A stretch of DNA of 64,000 nt from Brasilonema sennae CENA114 (GCF_006968745.1 NZ_CP030118.1:3608674-3672673); one strand, 5' to 3'. Shown: positions 43,412 through 52,747, counted from the stretch's first letter. A program made the numbers and translations. The notes: generated from the letters alone by a model not told the origin.

Positions 43412-44443
43412 ATGCTTAATTATCCGGTTAATTCAAATGATATAAGACTTTTGCTCTCAGAAGTTATTTGGCTAGAGCTAGAAGACTTTGACAACGCAAT
43501 CGATAACAGCAAATTCGTAAATAGCGAAGCACAACAATGGCAAACTTATCTAAATACACTGGCAAGCATTGGTTGTGAAAAATGGCTAAGTACACGCATA
43601 CCACAAAAAGTGATTTGTAAAGAGACGAATGTTCTTGAGGATATTTATCATCTGCATTTAGGAGATTATAAAATTTGTCCAATTGCGATCGAACATTTGC
43701 TGGATGAAGTTGTTAAAATCCCAAGTTCTGCGGCTGTTCATTTTTATGTCGTTGTTGAGGTGTTAGAAGAGGAAGAACAAGTAATTATTAGAGGAGTTTT
43801 GCGCTACGACGAACTGATGAATTATCGTAATCAATTCAATTTAGAGCTTCGGGATGGTTATTACCAAGTACCGCTGTCTTTATTTGATACCGAACTCAAT
43901 CACTTATTGTTCTACTACTATTTCTCGGAACCTTTAGCTATTCCTTTACCTGTAACTTCCGCTCAATCTTCTTTAGTCTCACTCCAGAGGTCTTTGAATA
44001 ATACCATAACCAAGTTGAGTGAATGGTTAGAGGGAGTGTTTGAACAAAGCTGGCAAACAATTGACACCCTGATAAATCCAGAGGCAAATTTAGCTCTTAG
44101 TACTAGAATTACACAAAGAGGTGCTAAAAAAGCTAAACTGATTGACTTGGGGGTGCAACTCGGTTACAAAACTGTGGCTCTTTTGGTAAATATCACAGAG
44201 GAAAGCGATGAAAAATTAGGTGTTTTGATCCAGGTACATCCCACGGGTGGAGAAAGATATTTGCCGCCTGATCTGAAATTGACTTTGCTGTCTAAAGCAG
44301 GAAAAACCCTTCAGGAAGTCACTTCGAGGTTGCAAGATAACTACATTCAACTAAAATTTTTCAAAGGGGAATCAGGAAAACGCTTTAGTGTTGAGTTAAG
44401 TTTAGGAGAAAATAGAAAGGTGAAAGAAGACTTTGAATTGTAA
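43412..44443 (+). CDS. DUF1822 family protein, CHAT-cassette gene 2
   Basis: A 343-residue soluble protein of the cyanobacterial DUF1822 family. The N-terminal part (AQQWQTYLNTLASIGCEKWL, then CKETNVLEDIYHLHLGDYKI) matches the family pattern; the C-terminal part ends in a beta-rich domain (VQLGYKTVALLVNITEESDE then VLIQVHPTGGERYLPPDLKL) that resembles the glycosyl-hydrolase-free sensor region of other members. No enzyme motif is visible. It has AGGA upstream of ATG 43412 and is followed after 15 bp by the CHAT gene. Family knowledge: DUF1822 genes often sit beside CHAT or sigma-like genes; function unknown. Confidence 0.8.
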   Translation: MLNYPVNSNDIRLLLSEVIWLELEDFDNAIDNSKFVNSEAQQWQTYLNTLASIGCEKWLSTRIPQKVICKETNVLEDIYHLHLGDYKICPIAIEHLLDEVVKIPSSAAVHFYVVVEVLEEEEQVIIRGVLRYDELMNYRNQFNLELRDGYYQVPLSLFDTELNHLLFYYYFSEPLAIPLPVTSAQSSLVSLQRSLNNTITKLSEWLEGVFEQSWQTIDTLINPEANLALSTRITQRGAKKAKLIDLGVQLGYKTVALLVNITEESDEKLGVLIQVHPTGGERYLPPDLKLTLLSKAGKTLQEVTSRLQDNYIQLKFFKGESGKRFSVELSLGENRKVKEDFEL

Positions 44444-44458
44444 TCAAGGGGAAAGAGC

Positions 44459-47317
44459 ATGGCGGGAAAAAAGCCTGTATTTTTCCGTATTATAAAATCC
44501 ATTGTTTCATTTAAATACCCAGGTAGAAGTTGGATAGCTCAACCAATACTCGCAGCAATTGCGATGTTTGTCTGCGTGCTCATATCACCAGTGTTGGCAC
44601 AAGCTCCTCTTGTCAATTCTACTGTTCATCAATTTACAATTAGCGAGGGTAAAACACAAGACCTTGTGCAACAGGGTAAAAAACTTTACGAGGCTGGACA
44701 GTTTACCCTTGCTGTTAAAGTGTTGCAAGAGGCTTCTGCTGCTTTTAGAACTCAGGGAGATTATTTAGGGGAAGCTGTAACTTTGAGCAATCTCTGTTTA
44801 GCTTTTCAACAACTCAGTTTATGGAACCAAGCTGAAAAAGCGATCGCTCAAAGTCTCAATTTATTAAAAAGTTTAAAGAATTCCCAAGAAAGTTCTAATA
44901 TCCTAGCACAAGCCCTCGATGTGCAAGGACGCTTACAATTATCGCGGGGACAATCTGAAGCAGCATTGACCACTTGGCAACAAGCTGCTGGGATTTATCA
45001 GCAAATCAAAGACACTGCTGCATTCACCCGTAACCAGATTAACTCGGCTCAAGCTCTACAAGTTTTAGGACGATACCGTCAAGCAAAGAAAATTTTAACT
45101 GAAGTTTCGCAAACTTTTCAAAACCAAAGCGACTCATCAACAAAAGCATCGGGACTATTGAGTCTTGGCAACATTATGCAAGTCGTTGGTGATTTAAAGG
45201 AATCTCAGCAGGTATTGCAGCAAAGTTTAGCACTTGCAAAAGCGACGTCGTCTGATCAAATAATCGCTGAAACTCTCTTTAGCTTGGGAAACACTGCCCG
45301 TGCCCAGCATGATAAAAAAAAGGCATTGGATTATTACCAGCAAGCTGCAAGTGCTTCAACTGATTCAACTACACGTACTCAGGCACATCTGAATCGACTA
45401 AGCCTACTTGTTGAGACAAAGCAATTTGCAGATGCATCAGCATTATCGTCCCAAATCCAATCTGAAATCAACAACTTGCCGGCAAGTCGGATGGTAGTTG
45501 AGGCAAAAATAAACTTTGCCCAAAGTTTGATGAAACTAAACTCTTGCACCAGTTGTAAGACGATTCCGCCAAGGGTTGGAAACCCCCCGCGAGTAGCAAA
45601 AGTCTTCTCAACAGAACAAAATACCGACTCATCAAAGTTTTTAGTCAATTTTAATGGACTTGGATTATTACCCCGGAACTTCAGTTCTGGGCGGGCGACA
45701 TTGCTCATGGAGAATCGTGCTACATCTCCCTCATCCCCTTCTGTGCTAGAAACTTCAGCCCAGATACTAGCTAATGCAGTTCAGCAGGCGCAAAGTTTAC
45801 AAGACAACCGAGCAGAATCTTATGCCCTTGGGACTCTTGGGAATTTGTATCAAATCAATCAGCAGTTTACGGATGCCCAAAAGCTCACTCAGAAAGCTTT
45901 AGTTATAGCTCAAAATCTTCATGCATTAGATATAGTTTATCAATGGCAATGGCAACTAGGACGTATATACAAGCAGCAGGGAAATCAAAAAACTGCAATT
46001 GCTTACTATTCTGAAGCTTTTAACACTCTCCAAACTTTACGTAGTGATTTAGTTGCTATCAATCCAGACATTCAGTTTTCCTTCCGTGAAAGTGTGGAAC
46101 CTGTGTATCGGGAGTTAGTCGCATTGCTATTGCAAACAGAGAACGAGAGTATCCAACATCAAGAAAGCCAAAAGTCAGAAAACCAAAAAAATCTGCAGCA
46201 AGCTCGTTTTGTAATAGAAGCACTGCAAATTGCAGAATTAGATAATTTCTTTCGCTCAGCATGTTTAACTGCAAAGCAGAAACTTGATCTAATTGTTGAT
46301 AAAAAAGACTCACGCTCAGCAGTTCTCTATCCAATCATTTTACCAGACCGTTTAGATGTTATTCTCAAATTGCCTAATCAGAACTTGCGGCACTACAAAA
46401 CTGTCATTGCTGAAAATAAGGTAGAACGTGTTGTAGAAAATCTCACAGAATATTTACGCGATGTCACCAGAACTTCTCAAGTCAAACAGCTATCCCAACA
46501 AATATACGACTGGTTAATTCAACCTGCTGAAGCAGAGTTAAGCAAAAGTGGGATCAAAACCCTAGTGTTTGTCCTAGATGGAGCGTTGCGTAACATACCA
46601 ATGTCAGTTCTCTATGACAAACAACATGAGAAATATCTGGTTGAAAAGTATGCGATCGCGATCGCCCCTGGATTACAACTGCTAGATCCCAAACCATTGC
46701 AAAAAGTCAAGTTAAATACCATTATTGCTGGAGTAGCTGCAGAACGGACTATTGAAAACCGCAAGTTTCCTCCGCTCCAAAATGTACCCCAGGAACTGCA
46801 ACAAATCCAGTCTGAGGTACCCAAAACTGAAGAACTTTTAAATCAAAAGTTTACCGAACATAATCTCCAAAAAGAATTGCAATCAGCTCCCTTTTCTGTA
46901 GTTCATCTGGCGACTCACGGTGAGTTTAGTTCCGATCCAGAAAAAACTTTTGTTCTCACCTGGGATAAGTTACTTAAGGTGAAAGAATTTGATCACTTAC
47001 TGCGATTCAGGGACACAAAAACGTCGAGTGCTATCGAATTGCTTGTGCTGAGTGCTTGTAAAACAGCTGTTGGAGACAAGCGAGCCGCTTTGGGACTTGC
47101 TGGAGTAGCTGTACAGGCAGGCGCACGTAGTACACTTGCAACATTGTGGTCTGTAGATGATGAAGCTACCGCCAATTTGATGAGTTGGTTTTACAAAGAA
47201 TTGAAAGCAGGAGTTAATAAAGCCGAAGCACTCCAGCGTGCTCAACTAGCTGTTTTTGCCCAACAGAAAAGTCCATATTTTTGGGCACCTTTTGTATTAG
47301 TGGGGAATTGGCTCTAA
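44459..47317 (+). CDS. exported TPR-CHAT peptidase, CHAT-cassette gene 3
   Basis: A 952-residue protein: N-terminal signal or anchor (about 28-48, AAIAMFVCVLISPVLAQA), TPR repeats (~65-345 and ~430-540), and a C-terminal CHAT domain. CHAT peptidases are caspase-like; the catalytic His lies in VVHLATHGEFSS (about residue 820) and Cys in LVLSACKTAVGD (about 866), followed by GLAGVAVQAGARSTLATLWS and VDDEATANLMSWFY. Between the TPR blocks (~361-425) an insertion reads SCKTIPPRVGNPPRVAKVF and has no TPR pattern; it looks repeat-derived. The ribosome binding site AAGGGGAAAG is strong. Target substrates are unknown. Confidence 0.85.
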   Translation: MAGKKPVFFRIIKSIVSFKYPGRSWIAQPILAAIAMFVCVLISPVLAQAPLVNSTVHQFTISEGKTQDLVQQGKKLYEAGQFTLAVKVLQEASAAFRTQGDYLGEAVTLSNLCLAFQQLSLWNQAEKAIAQSLNLLKSLKNSQESSNILAQALDVQGRLQLSRGQSEAALTTWQQAAGIYQQIKDTAAFTRNQINSAQALQVLGRYRQAKKILTEVSQTFQNQSDSSTKASGLLSLGNIMQVVGDLKESQQVLQQSLALAKATSSDQIIAETLFSLGNTARAQHDKKKALDYYQQAASASTDSTTRTQAHLNRLSLLVETKQFADASALSSQIQSEINNLPASRMVVEAKINFAQSLMKLNSCTSCKTIPPRVGNPPRVAKVFSTEQNTDSSKFLVNFNGLGLLPRNFSSGRATLLMENRATSPSSPSVLETSAQILANAVQQAQSLQDNRAESYALGTLGNLYQINQQFTDAQKLTQKALVIAQNLHALDIVYQWQWQLGRIYKQQGNQKTAIAYYSEAFNTLQTLRSDLVAINPDIQFSFRESVEPVYRELVALLLQTENESIQHQESQKSENQKNLQQARFVIEALQIAELDNFFRSACLTAKQKLDLIVDKKDSRSAVLYPIILPDRLDVILKLPNQNLRHYKTVIAENKVERVVENLTEYLRDVTRTSQVKQLSQQIYDWLIQPAEAELSKSGIKTLVFVLDGALRNIPMSVLYDKQHEKYLVEKYAIAIAPGLQLLDPKPLQKVKLNTIIAGVAAERTIENRKFPPLQNVPQELQQIQSEVPKTEELLNQKFTEHNLQKELQSAPFSVVHLATHGEFSSDPEKTFVLTWDKLLKVKEFDHLLRFRDTKTSSAIELLVLSACKTAVGDKRAALGLAGVAVQAGARSTLATLWSVDDEATANLMSWFYKELKAGVNKAEALQRAQLAVFAQQKSPYFWAPFVLVGNWL

Positions 47318-47624
47318 TGGGAGCAAGCAACAGGAGTGAGCCAAGAAGAACTATGAGGAATCGCAAAGGCTCTACATTTATTGTAAATCTTTGTAAAGAC
47401 GATACTCCGGAGGAGCCGCCCCTAAGGGGCGATCGCGCTTGCAGGGCAGTTCGAGGATCGCACCCTTTAGTCATGCCGCACTCCCATGAGCGATCGCTAC
47501 TTCTGAGATTACTGTTTCTATCGTATTTAGATTGAAAAAGTGTAACTTATAGTGGTTTCCTATTTCAGTAAGCAGAACTTTTCGGTCTACTGATATTTGT
47601 AAATCTCTTTAGCAGGACAAGAAA
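47318..47624. other. repeat-containing gap after CHAT cassette
   Basis: 307 bp without a gene. GGAGCCGCCCCTAAGGGGCG (47411-47430) includes the palindrome CGCCCCTAAGGGGCG, followed by two GCGATCGC-like sites and short inverted repeats. GACAAGAAA before 47625 serves as the ribosome binding site of the next gene. Confidence 0.45.
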
Positions 47625-48239
47625 GTGCAAATCACCCGACTCACTCAACAAATACAATTCATCATCGAAATCGACAAACTAAAACAAATCCTCCGCCAAA
47701 CTCTGTTGACTGATGGTTCACGCCGGGAAAATAGTGCAGAACACTCCTGGCATTTGGCAATAATGGCTGTAGTCTTAGCAGAATATGCTCCAGAAGGAGT
47801 TGACTTATCGCGTGCCATCAAGATGCTGCTGATTCACGATTTGGTGGAAATTGATGCAGGTGATACCTTCTGTTATGATGTGCAGGGTAACGAAAGCAAG
47901 CAAGAGCGAGAAGCTCAAGCAGCGTTGCGTCTATTTGGACTTTTGCCAGCAGATCAAGCAAGTGAGTTACGTTCTGTTTGGGAAGAGTTTGAAACACTGC
48001 AAACACCCACTGCTAAGTTTGCAGCAGCCCTAGATCGCATACAACCTTTGCTGCACAACCAGCAAACTCAAGGGGGTACTTGGCGCATTCATAGTGTTAC
48101 ACGCGATCAGGTGATGAAACGGGTAGCGCCTGTGGAGACGGGAACACCAGAACTTTGGTCTTTTGTGCAGCAACTGATTGAAGATTGTATAGCAGCTGGT
48201 TATCTTAAATATGCTCCTGCAAGTACTCCAGCAAAATGA
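47625..48239 (+). CDS. HD-domain hydrolase (YfbR-like nucleotidase family)
   Basis: A 204-residue HD-superfamily phosphohydrolase. Metal ligands are SAEHSWHLAIM (His), LLIHDLVEIDAGD (the HD pair plus Asp) and a later Asp in AAALDRIQPLLHN. The pattern matches the YfbR/HDDC2 group, which dephosphorylates deoxynucleoside monophosphates; the substrate here is inferred only. The start is a GTG at 47625 with a good ribosome binding site (AGGACAAGAAA). It converges on the deacetylase gene. Confidence 0.85.
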   Translation: MQITRLTQQIQFIIEIDKLKQILRQTLLTDGSRRENSAEHSWHLAIMAVVLAEYAPEGVDLSRAIKMLLIHDLVEIDAGDTFCYDVQGNESKQEREAQAALRLFGLLPADQASELRSVWEEFETLQTPTAKFAAALDRIQPLLHNQQTQGGTWRIHSVTRDQVMKRVAPVETGTPELWSFVQQLIEDCIAAGYLKYAPASTPAK

Positions 48240-48255
48240 CACATCTCAAAAAGAC

Positions 48256-48279
48256 AAGGGGGGCGGTATAACGCCCCTT
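48256..48279. terminator. hairpin between convergent genes
   Basis: AAGGGGGGCG (48256-48265) pairs with CGCCCCTT (48272-48279) around a six-base loop. It overlaps the stop of the minus-strand deacetylase gene and lies 17 bases after the HD gene. There is no strong T-run, so termination is likely but not certain. Confidence 0.5.
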
Positions 48280-49298
48280 CAAGAATTACACTGTGCCAGA
48301 TTTGGGCTGCCCCAAGCTTGGGGAATAACTTTTTCTAGACGAGATTTCTCAAAACGACTGATCGCAAATAAATCCTTTGACTGGTTTGCAAACATCTCAG
48401 TTGGATCGCCGATTGTAAGTGCTGCCAAATATCCGGCTTCTGCAACTATTTTCTTTACCCTGGAATCATAGTTACCGTAAGGATAAGTAAAATAAATAAT
48501 AGAACGATTTAATTGAGCTTCAAGTATCTGCTTAGATTCCACAACTTCTTTATATAGCTGTTGATCTGATATTTTTGTGAGGGCAGGATGAGTTCTGCTG
48601 TGGGAAGATATTGTAATGAGTGGGTCATTAGCCATAATTCTTAATTGTTCCCAAGTAACATGAGTACGACCAGCATTAACTCCTACACCGCTCGTATGAA
48701 TAGCAAAAACAGCCGGATAACCATATTTTTTTAATAGAGGATAAGCATATTCATAGTGCCCACCATAACCATCATCAAAAGTCAACAAGATAGGTTTTTT
48801 TGGTAATGGGCTTCCTGTTCGCAAGTGAGCAAAAAGTCGATTTAAGCTAATAGGAGTCATCTGAGTCGATTTAATCAGTTCAAAATGTTTCTCTAATTCT
48901 TGGGGTGTTATATCATAAATGACTTTCTTGTTTGAGATAATATCGTGATACATAATTACAGGTACTTTAGCTTTCTTTGCAGCTTGGTGTATTGTTGGTA
49001 AAGGCTCGGCGGGTATTGATAACACTTTGTCATCTGCAAAAGTCTTAAATAATATTTTTGAACCAGATAATACTTGATTGCCTATAGGCTCAAGTTGCCT
49101 AGCTATATTTTGAGACTGGGTACATAATTGTTGATTATTGAGCTGTTTTAAGGAAACTTTTATAATTCGTGATGTCTGAAAGTGCAGACTTTCAAATTCA
49201 TTTGCAATCACCCGGTATGAACCAAAAAACCAAATACAAACTGTGGACAAAAACGCAATTCCTATGACACGAAACTTTCTCTGATTTTTTGGCACCAT
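48279..49298 (-). CDS. polysaccharide deacetylase (NodB homology, exported)
   Basis: A 339-residue exported or membrane-anchored enzyme that removes N-acetyl groups from peptidoglycan or another polysaccharide. An N-terminal membrane helix (about 11-30) is followed by ~80 spacer residues and a NodB domain with YHDI, TFDDGYGG (Asp175, Asp176) and SHSRTHP (His233, His237), the catalytic base and metal ligands. The frame is normal. It converges on the HD gene. Confidence 0.9.
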   Translation of the reverse strand: MVPKNQRKFRVIGIAFLSTVCIWFFGSYRVIANEFESLHFQTSRIIKVSLKQLNNQQLCTQSQNIARQLEPIGNQVLSGSKILFKTFADDKVLSIPAEPLPTIHQAAKKAKVPVIMYHDIISNKKVIYDITPQELEKHFELIKSTQMTPISLNRLFAHLRTGSPLPKKPILLTFDDGYGGHYEYAYPLLKKYGYPAVFAIHTSGVGVNAGRTHVTWEQLRIMANDPLITISSHSRTHPALTKISDQQLYKEVVESKQILEAQLNRSIIYFTYPYGNYDSRVKKIVAEAGYLAALTIGDPTEMFANQSKDLFAISRFEKSRLEKVIPQAWGSPNLAQCNS

Positions 49299-49516
49299 TT
49301 TTTGATAAGAATTCAGAATTATTCGTAATTATGTTTTTTGACGCACGGAAGTAGGTATAAAATCAGTTTCGTCCAATGCCCTACCTCGGTTTATAATGTT
49401 AAGGGTGGACTTACATCTAGTAGTGGTTCCTCAGCGTTGTAGGAAAGTGGCGCATTCCTTGGAGTTTTCGTGAAGCTTGCCCCTGCCCAACAGGTATTTG
49501 AGCCAATAGCGCCTAA

Positions 49517-50239
49517 CTAGCTCAAAATTGCTTCCCACTCAGACTCAGAGATTGGTTGCACTTTTAACTCCATACCAAAACAATCTTCAGCAGCAGCAAT
49601 TAAAGCGGCAATAATCTTCTCAATATCTAAGTTCTGGGGAAAATGGACAGGAGAAAAAGATTCTGTACCAAATACTTGAGTAAATAACTCAGCTGAAGGG
49701 TGCAAACGCATAGAACCATGTTGTAAAATAGCTCCACCTCGTCGCAGTTGCGCGCTACCGATCAGTTTAGTACCATCTGGCAAAATTAAATCTGCACCAG
49801 TTGCAGTGCCAAAACAGTTGGGGTTGTGGATGTAACCGCGTCCAGCTGTACCGTATTGTAATTCTATGCCGAGCGATCGCCACCCCTGAATCAAAAACTC
49901 ACAAATTTTTTGGTACACCTGAACGCGACTCCCCACAATTCCAGATGTGACATCAGATGTGACAACAGCGTAGGTTAAATCACCTTGATGTAACACTGCA
50001 CGTCCTCCTGTAGGACGCCGCACTAAATCCACTTTCTCACCTTGCCAAACCAGATGCTGCCAATGTTCAGGATATTTATGTTGATGGTAGCCTAAAGAAA
50101 TGGCAGGTGGCGACCAAGTGTAAAATCGCAAAGCAGGAGGATGTCCCGACTGATGCTGTTTTAACAACCAGCTGTCAATCGCCATCTGCACATCACCAGA
50201 GGCTTCTAGCAACGGAATGAATCGCCACACTACAGTCAA
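49517..50239 (-). CDS. lipoate-protein ligase A-family acyltransferase
   Basis: A 240-residue member of the biotin/lipoate protein ligase family. Signatures: RFYTWSPPAISLGYHQ, RRPTGGRAVLHQGDLTYAVV (lipoate-binding loop) and the catalytic Lys in DGTKLIGSAQLRR. It may transfer octanoyl or lipoyl groups to 2-oxoacid dehydrogenases or the glycine cleavage H protein, like LplA or LipM. The start overlaps the YbjN-like stop by four bases (ATGA), so the pair is an operon. Confidence 0.85.
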   Translation of the reverse strand: MTVVWRFIPLLEASGDVQMAIDSWLLKQHQSGHPPALRFYTWSPPAISLGYHQHKYPEHWQHLVWQGEKVDLVRRPTGGRAVLHQGDLTYAVVTSDVTSGIVGSRVQVYQKICEFLIQGWRSLGIELQYGTAGRGYIHNPNCFGTATGADLILPDGTKLIGSAQLRRGGAILQHGSMRLHPSAELFTQVFGTESFSPVHFPQNLDIEKIIAALIAAAEDCFGMELKVQPISESEWEAILS

Positions 50240-50739
50240 GCCACACCAAATTCAGATTGTAATATTTCGTCGTTGTTATCGGCGATCGTTGCCACGATAG
50301 TAATTAAGCGGGAAGCCTCACCAGCAGACAAATCTGCCAGAGTGCGTGTTGCAAGTACGACAACTTGGTTTTCAATGAAGGCGAAACGCGATTCAAAGGT
50401 GCTAGATGCATTCATCTCTAACAACTGTCGCATTAACTTAGGTTCATCTTTGGCAGGTAATTTGAGCACTGCAGACCAAACTGTTAAAGTATCTTCATCA
50501 GTTCTTCCAGTCAGTTGGACATACACTTCCACTGTGCCGTACTTGAACTTCCAACGGTAACCACCTTCTGAAGGCTGACTCACCATTGCGCTGTCATCTT
50601 GTTCTAGCGTGTCGATAACGTTTTCGATGATCTCCACATAGTTAATGTCGTTTGTTTCTTCGATAATCTCATTGATGAGTTCATCAGTGGATGTGGATTC
50701 ACTCTCAAGCGTTTCTGGATTGGATTGGTAGCTTGTCAT
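50236..50739 (-). CDS. YbjN-domain protein
   Basis: A 167-residue protein with an acidic disordered N-terminus (~1-50) and a YbjN domain (VEVYVQLTGRTDEDTLTVWS, LPAKDEPKLMRQLLEMNASS and FAFIENQVVVLATRTLADLS). YbjN proteins resemble type III secretion chaperones in fold; in cyanobacteria their role is unknown. The stop overlaps the start of the lipoate-ligase-like gene, suggesting a shared role or co-regulation. Confidence 0.85.
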   Translation of the reverse strand: MTSYQSNPETLESESTSTDELINEIIEETNDINYVEIIENVIDTLEQDDSAMVSQPSEGGYRWKFKYGTVEVYVQLTGRTDEDTLTVWSAVLKLPAKDEPKLMRQLLEMNASSTFESRFAFIENQVVVLATRTLADLSAGEASRLITIVATIADNNDEILQSEFGVA

Positions 50740-51179
50740 ACAGATTTTTGTCTCAACAGCATAATTGTTTCGTCTAGACTACTTTATAGCTTGTGTGCCT
50801 GATCATTTTAAGCTCCTTAAGTAGTCAAGGGGAATATTACGAAAATTTGCGATACATTCTAACAATAGCGAGGATGTCTCAATTTATGTCTGTTGTTTCC
50901 CAAGCTGCCCAAAGTCATGCCCAAAGTTTTGGAAAATCCCCAGAAGCAGGGTTATGAGTTGAATCGTGCTTTGGTGAGTGTACAAAGGTTGATCAGAAGT
51001 CAGGTTGAGCCAAGGTAATTTAATATAACAGAAAAGTAAGGATTCAGGTCTAAACTTGAGTGACCTGAATCCTTACAATAATTTAAAAAACAAGAATAAT
51101 TTTGAATTTCAATTTTTACTCGCCCCAAGAACAACAGGCACAAGAAAAGAAAAGCCTAACGGTGAAATGCCGTACCAAC
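50740..51179. other. intergenic region with orphan small frame
   Basis: 440 bp between the YbjN gene and the acyl-CoA dehydrogenase gene. A short frame (50917-51018, 33 codons, MPKVLENPQKQGYELNRALV...) looks protein-like but has no support and may be a gene remnant. A strong hairpin follows at 51036-51076. The rest is A+T-rich. Confidence 0.4.
51036..51076. terminator. 15-bp perfect hairpin, bidirectional terminator
   Basis: GTAAGGATTCAGGTC (51036-51050) and GACCTGAATCCTTAC (51062-51076) are perfect complements around an eleven-base loop. It lies 104 bases past the acyl-CoA dehydrogenase stop (minus strand) and 18 bases past the orphan frame (plus strand). A-rich and T-rich flanks on each side fit termination in either direction. 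Confidence 0.65.
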
Positions 51180-52376
51180 CTACAAACAGTTAACAAGTCC
51201 AAGACGCAGAACTTCCCTTGTGAAGTCACATGAATATCCAATAGAGGCGTCGGCAAGAAACTTACCTGTTTGAGCCTGCTTAGTAACTCCATAGCCACCA
51301 AGAATCTCAAGTGCTGTTTGGGCGTTTTTAATTGCCACATCCACAGCAAAAGTCTTAGCTGCTGGTGCCTTCACCATTCCAGCGAGTTGGAGGTTAGTGT
51401 CTGCAGTATTTGCTGCCTCCCATACCGTTAATCGCGCAGCCTGGGTATTTATCATCATATCAGCAAGTTTCAAGGCGACTGACTGATGCTGGATAATTGG
51501 ACGCCCCCAGCTAACCCGCTTTTTGGCATAATCTAAAGCATACTCATATGCAGCGCGAGCCAAACCAACGTAGCAAGCCGCAAGTCCAATAGCCACTTCA
51601 GGAAGCAACATGAGAAGTTTTGCCCCCTCCCCCTCTTTGCCAAGAAGATTCTCTGTAGGTACTCGCACGTTGTCAAGATGAATTTCTGCATGATGAGAAG
51701 GTTTCCAACCAATCATCTCGGTTCTGTTACCAAATTTCAGACCGGGGGTATTTGCTGGAATGTAGAATATAGACATACTCTCGCCCAAAGGCTTATCGAG
51801 AGCGGTGCGTGCAATGATGAAATATGCATCTGCAATCCCAGCATTTGTGACTAACGATGACTTTTTCCCGTTGAGGATGTATGCATCACCATCGCGTTGT
51901 GCAAAGGTCTTAAGTCCGATGTTAGGATCTGGTATTGGACAAAACAAATCTGAGGTGGCGACGTTTGGCTCACTTTCTGCAGCACTATACAAGTGAGGTT
52001 CCCCGGAACGAACATGCGACAATATTCGCTTTTGCTGTTCACTTGTTCCAGCCCTAGTCACGAAAAGGGACATTGCAGCAGTCAGATTAAAGTAACTAGA
52101 CGCAATACTGACATCAACTGCACCTAGTTCTTCCAGAACCAAAACCAGATCTACGCACTTTCCACCCAAACCACCGTACTCTTTTGGGAGTAATAATGAC
52201 GTGAATCCTAGTTCAGTTCCTTTGCGGAACACACTTTGACAGAAATCCCAAGGTTCTATTTCTGGGTTATCAGATTCCTCAATGATTTGAACAATAGGTT
52301 TAATCTCTGTTTGGGCAAACTCAAGCGCTTTCGACTGCAACATCCGCTGTTCAAGAGTGAGGCTGAAGTCAATCAT
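51180..52376 (-). CDS. acyl-CoA dehydrogenase-family flavoprotein, atypical active site
   Basis: A 398-residue flavoprotein of the acyl-CoA dehydrogenase fold (LPKEYGGLGGKCVDLVLVLE, the SGEPHLYSAAESEP stretch, GKKSSLVTNAGIADAYFIIA, and HLDNVRVPTENLLGKEGEG). The C-terminal helix normally ends with Y-E-G-T carrying the catalytic Glu; here it reads GYSCDFTREVLRLGLVNCL, so that Glu is missing. Cyanobacteria usually lack beta-oxidation, so a role in specialised acyl or aminoacyl oxidation is more likely. No acyl-CoA synthetase, thiolase or NRPS/PKS gene is adjacent. The start ATG at 52376 is sensible. Confidence 0.8.
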   Translation of the reverse strand: MIDFSLTLEQRMLQSKALEFAQTEIKPIVQIIEESDNPEIEPWDFCQSVFRKGTELGFTSLLLPKEYGGLGGKCVDLVLVLEELGAVDVSIASSYFNLTAAMSLFVTRAGTSEQQKRILSHVRSGEPHLYSAAESEPNVATSDLFCPIPDPNIGLKTFAQRDGDAYILNGKKSSLVTNAGIADAYFIIARTALDKPLGESMSIFYIPANTPGLKFGNRTEMIGWKPSHHAEIHLDNVRVPTENLLGKEGEGAKLLMLLPEVAIGLAACYVGLARAAYEYALDYAKKRVSWGRPIIQHQSVALKLADMMINTQAARLTVWEAANTADTNLQLAGMVKAPAAKTFAVDVAIKNAQTALEILGGYGVTKQAQTGKFLADASIGYSCDFTREVLRLGLVNCL

Positions 52377-52747
52377 GATTTATTTTTTCCTTCATCATTG
52401 GATGTTCTTGACGCCATAGGTTAGTAGTCTGCCAACCAAAACTTGGGTGTGGGTTGGGGAAAGGGTAAAAAAAAATAAGACATCTTTCTCCTTTACCCTG
52501 ACAAGTTTCCTGAGCAAAACACTAGGAGCAATTTGGGATTAACTTTCCATATGGCTCTAGCTAACTATCATATAGCCCTTGAGATGGTAGAAAAATCTTG
52601 CCTATAACTCGATAATTTTAGTTTCATATGTTATTTTTCAGTCTTGTAACTCTTACTAGATAAAGTTTTCAGTCTTTGTCGCCTAACTTCAAGACATCGC
52701 AATTTAGATAAAAAGATGTCAAAATTACATATAAAAAAATCAACTCC
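52377..52747. other. gene-free intergenic region
   Basis: 371 bp, A+T-rich, between the acyl-CoA dehydrogenase gene and the CHAT pseudogene. I see only a poly-A tract near 52465 and nothing else that can be supported. It probably holds the promoter of the acyl-CoA dehydrogenase gene. Confidence 0.4.
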
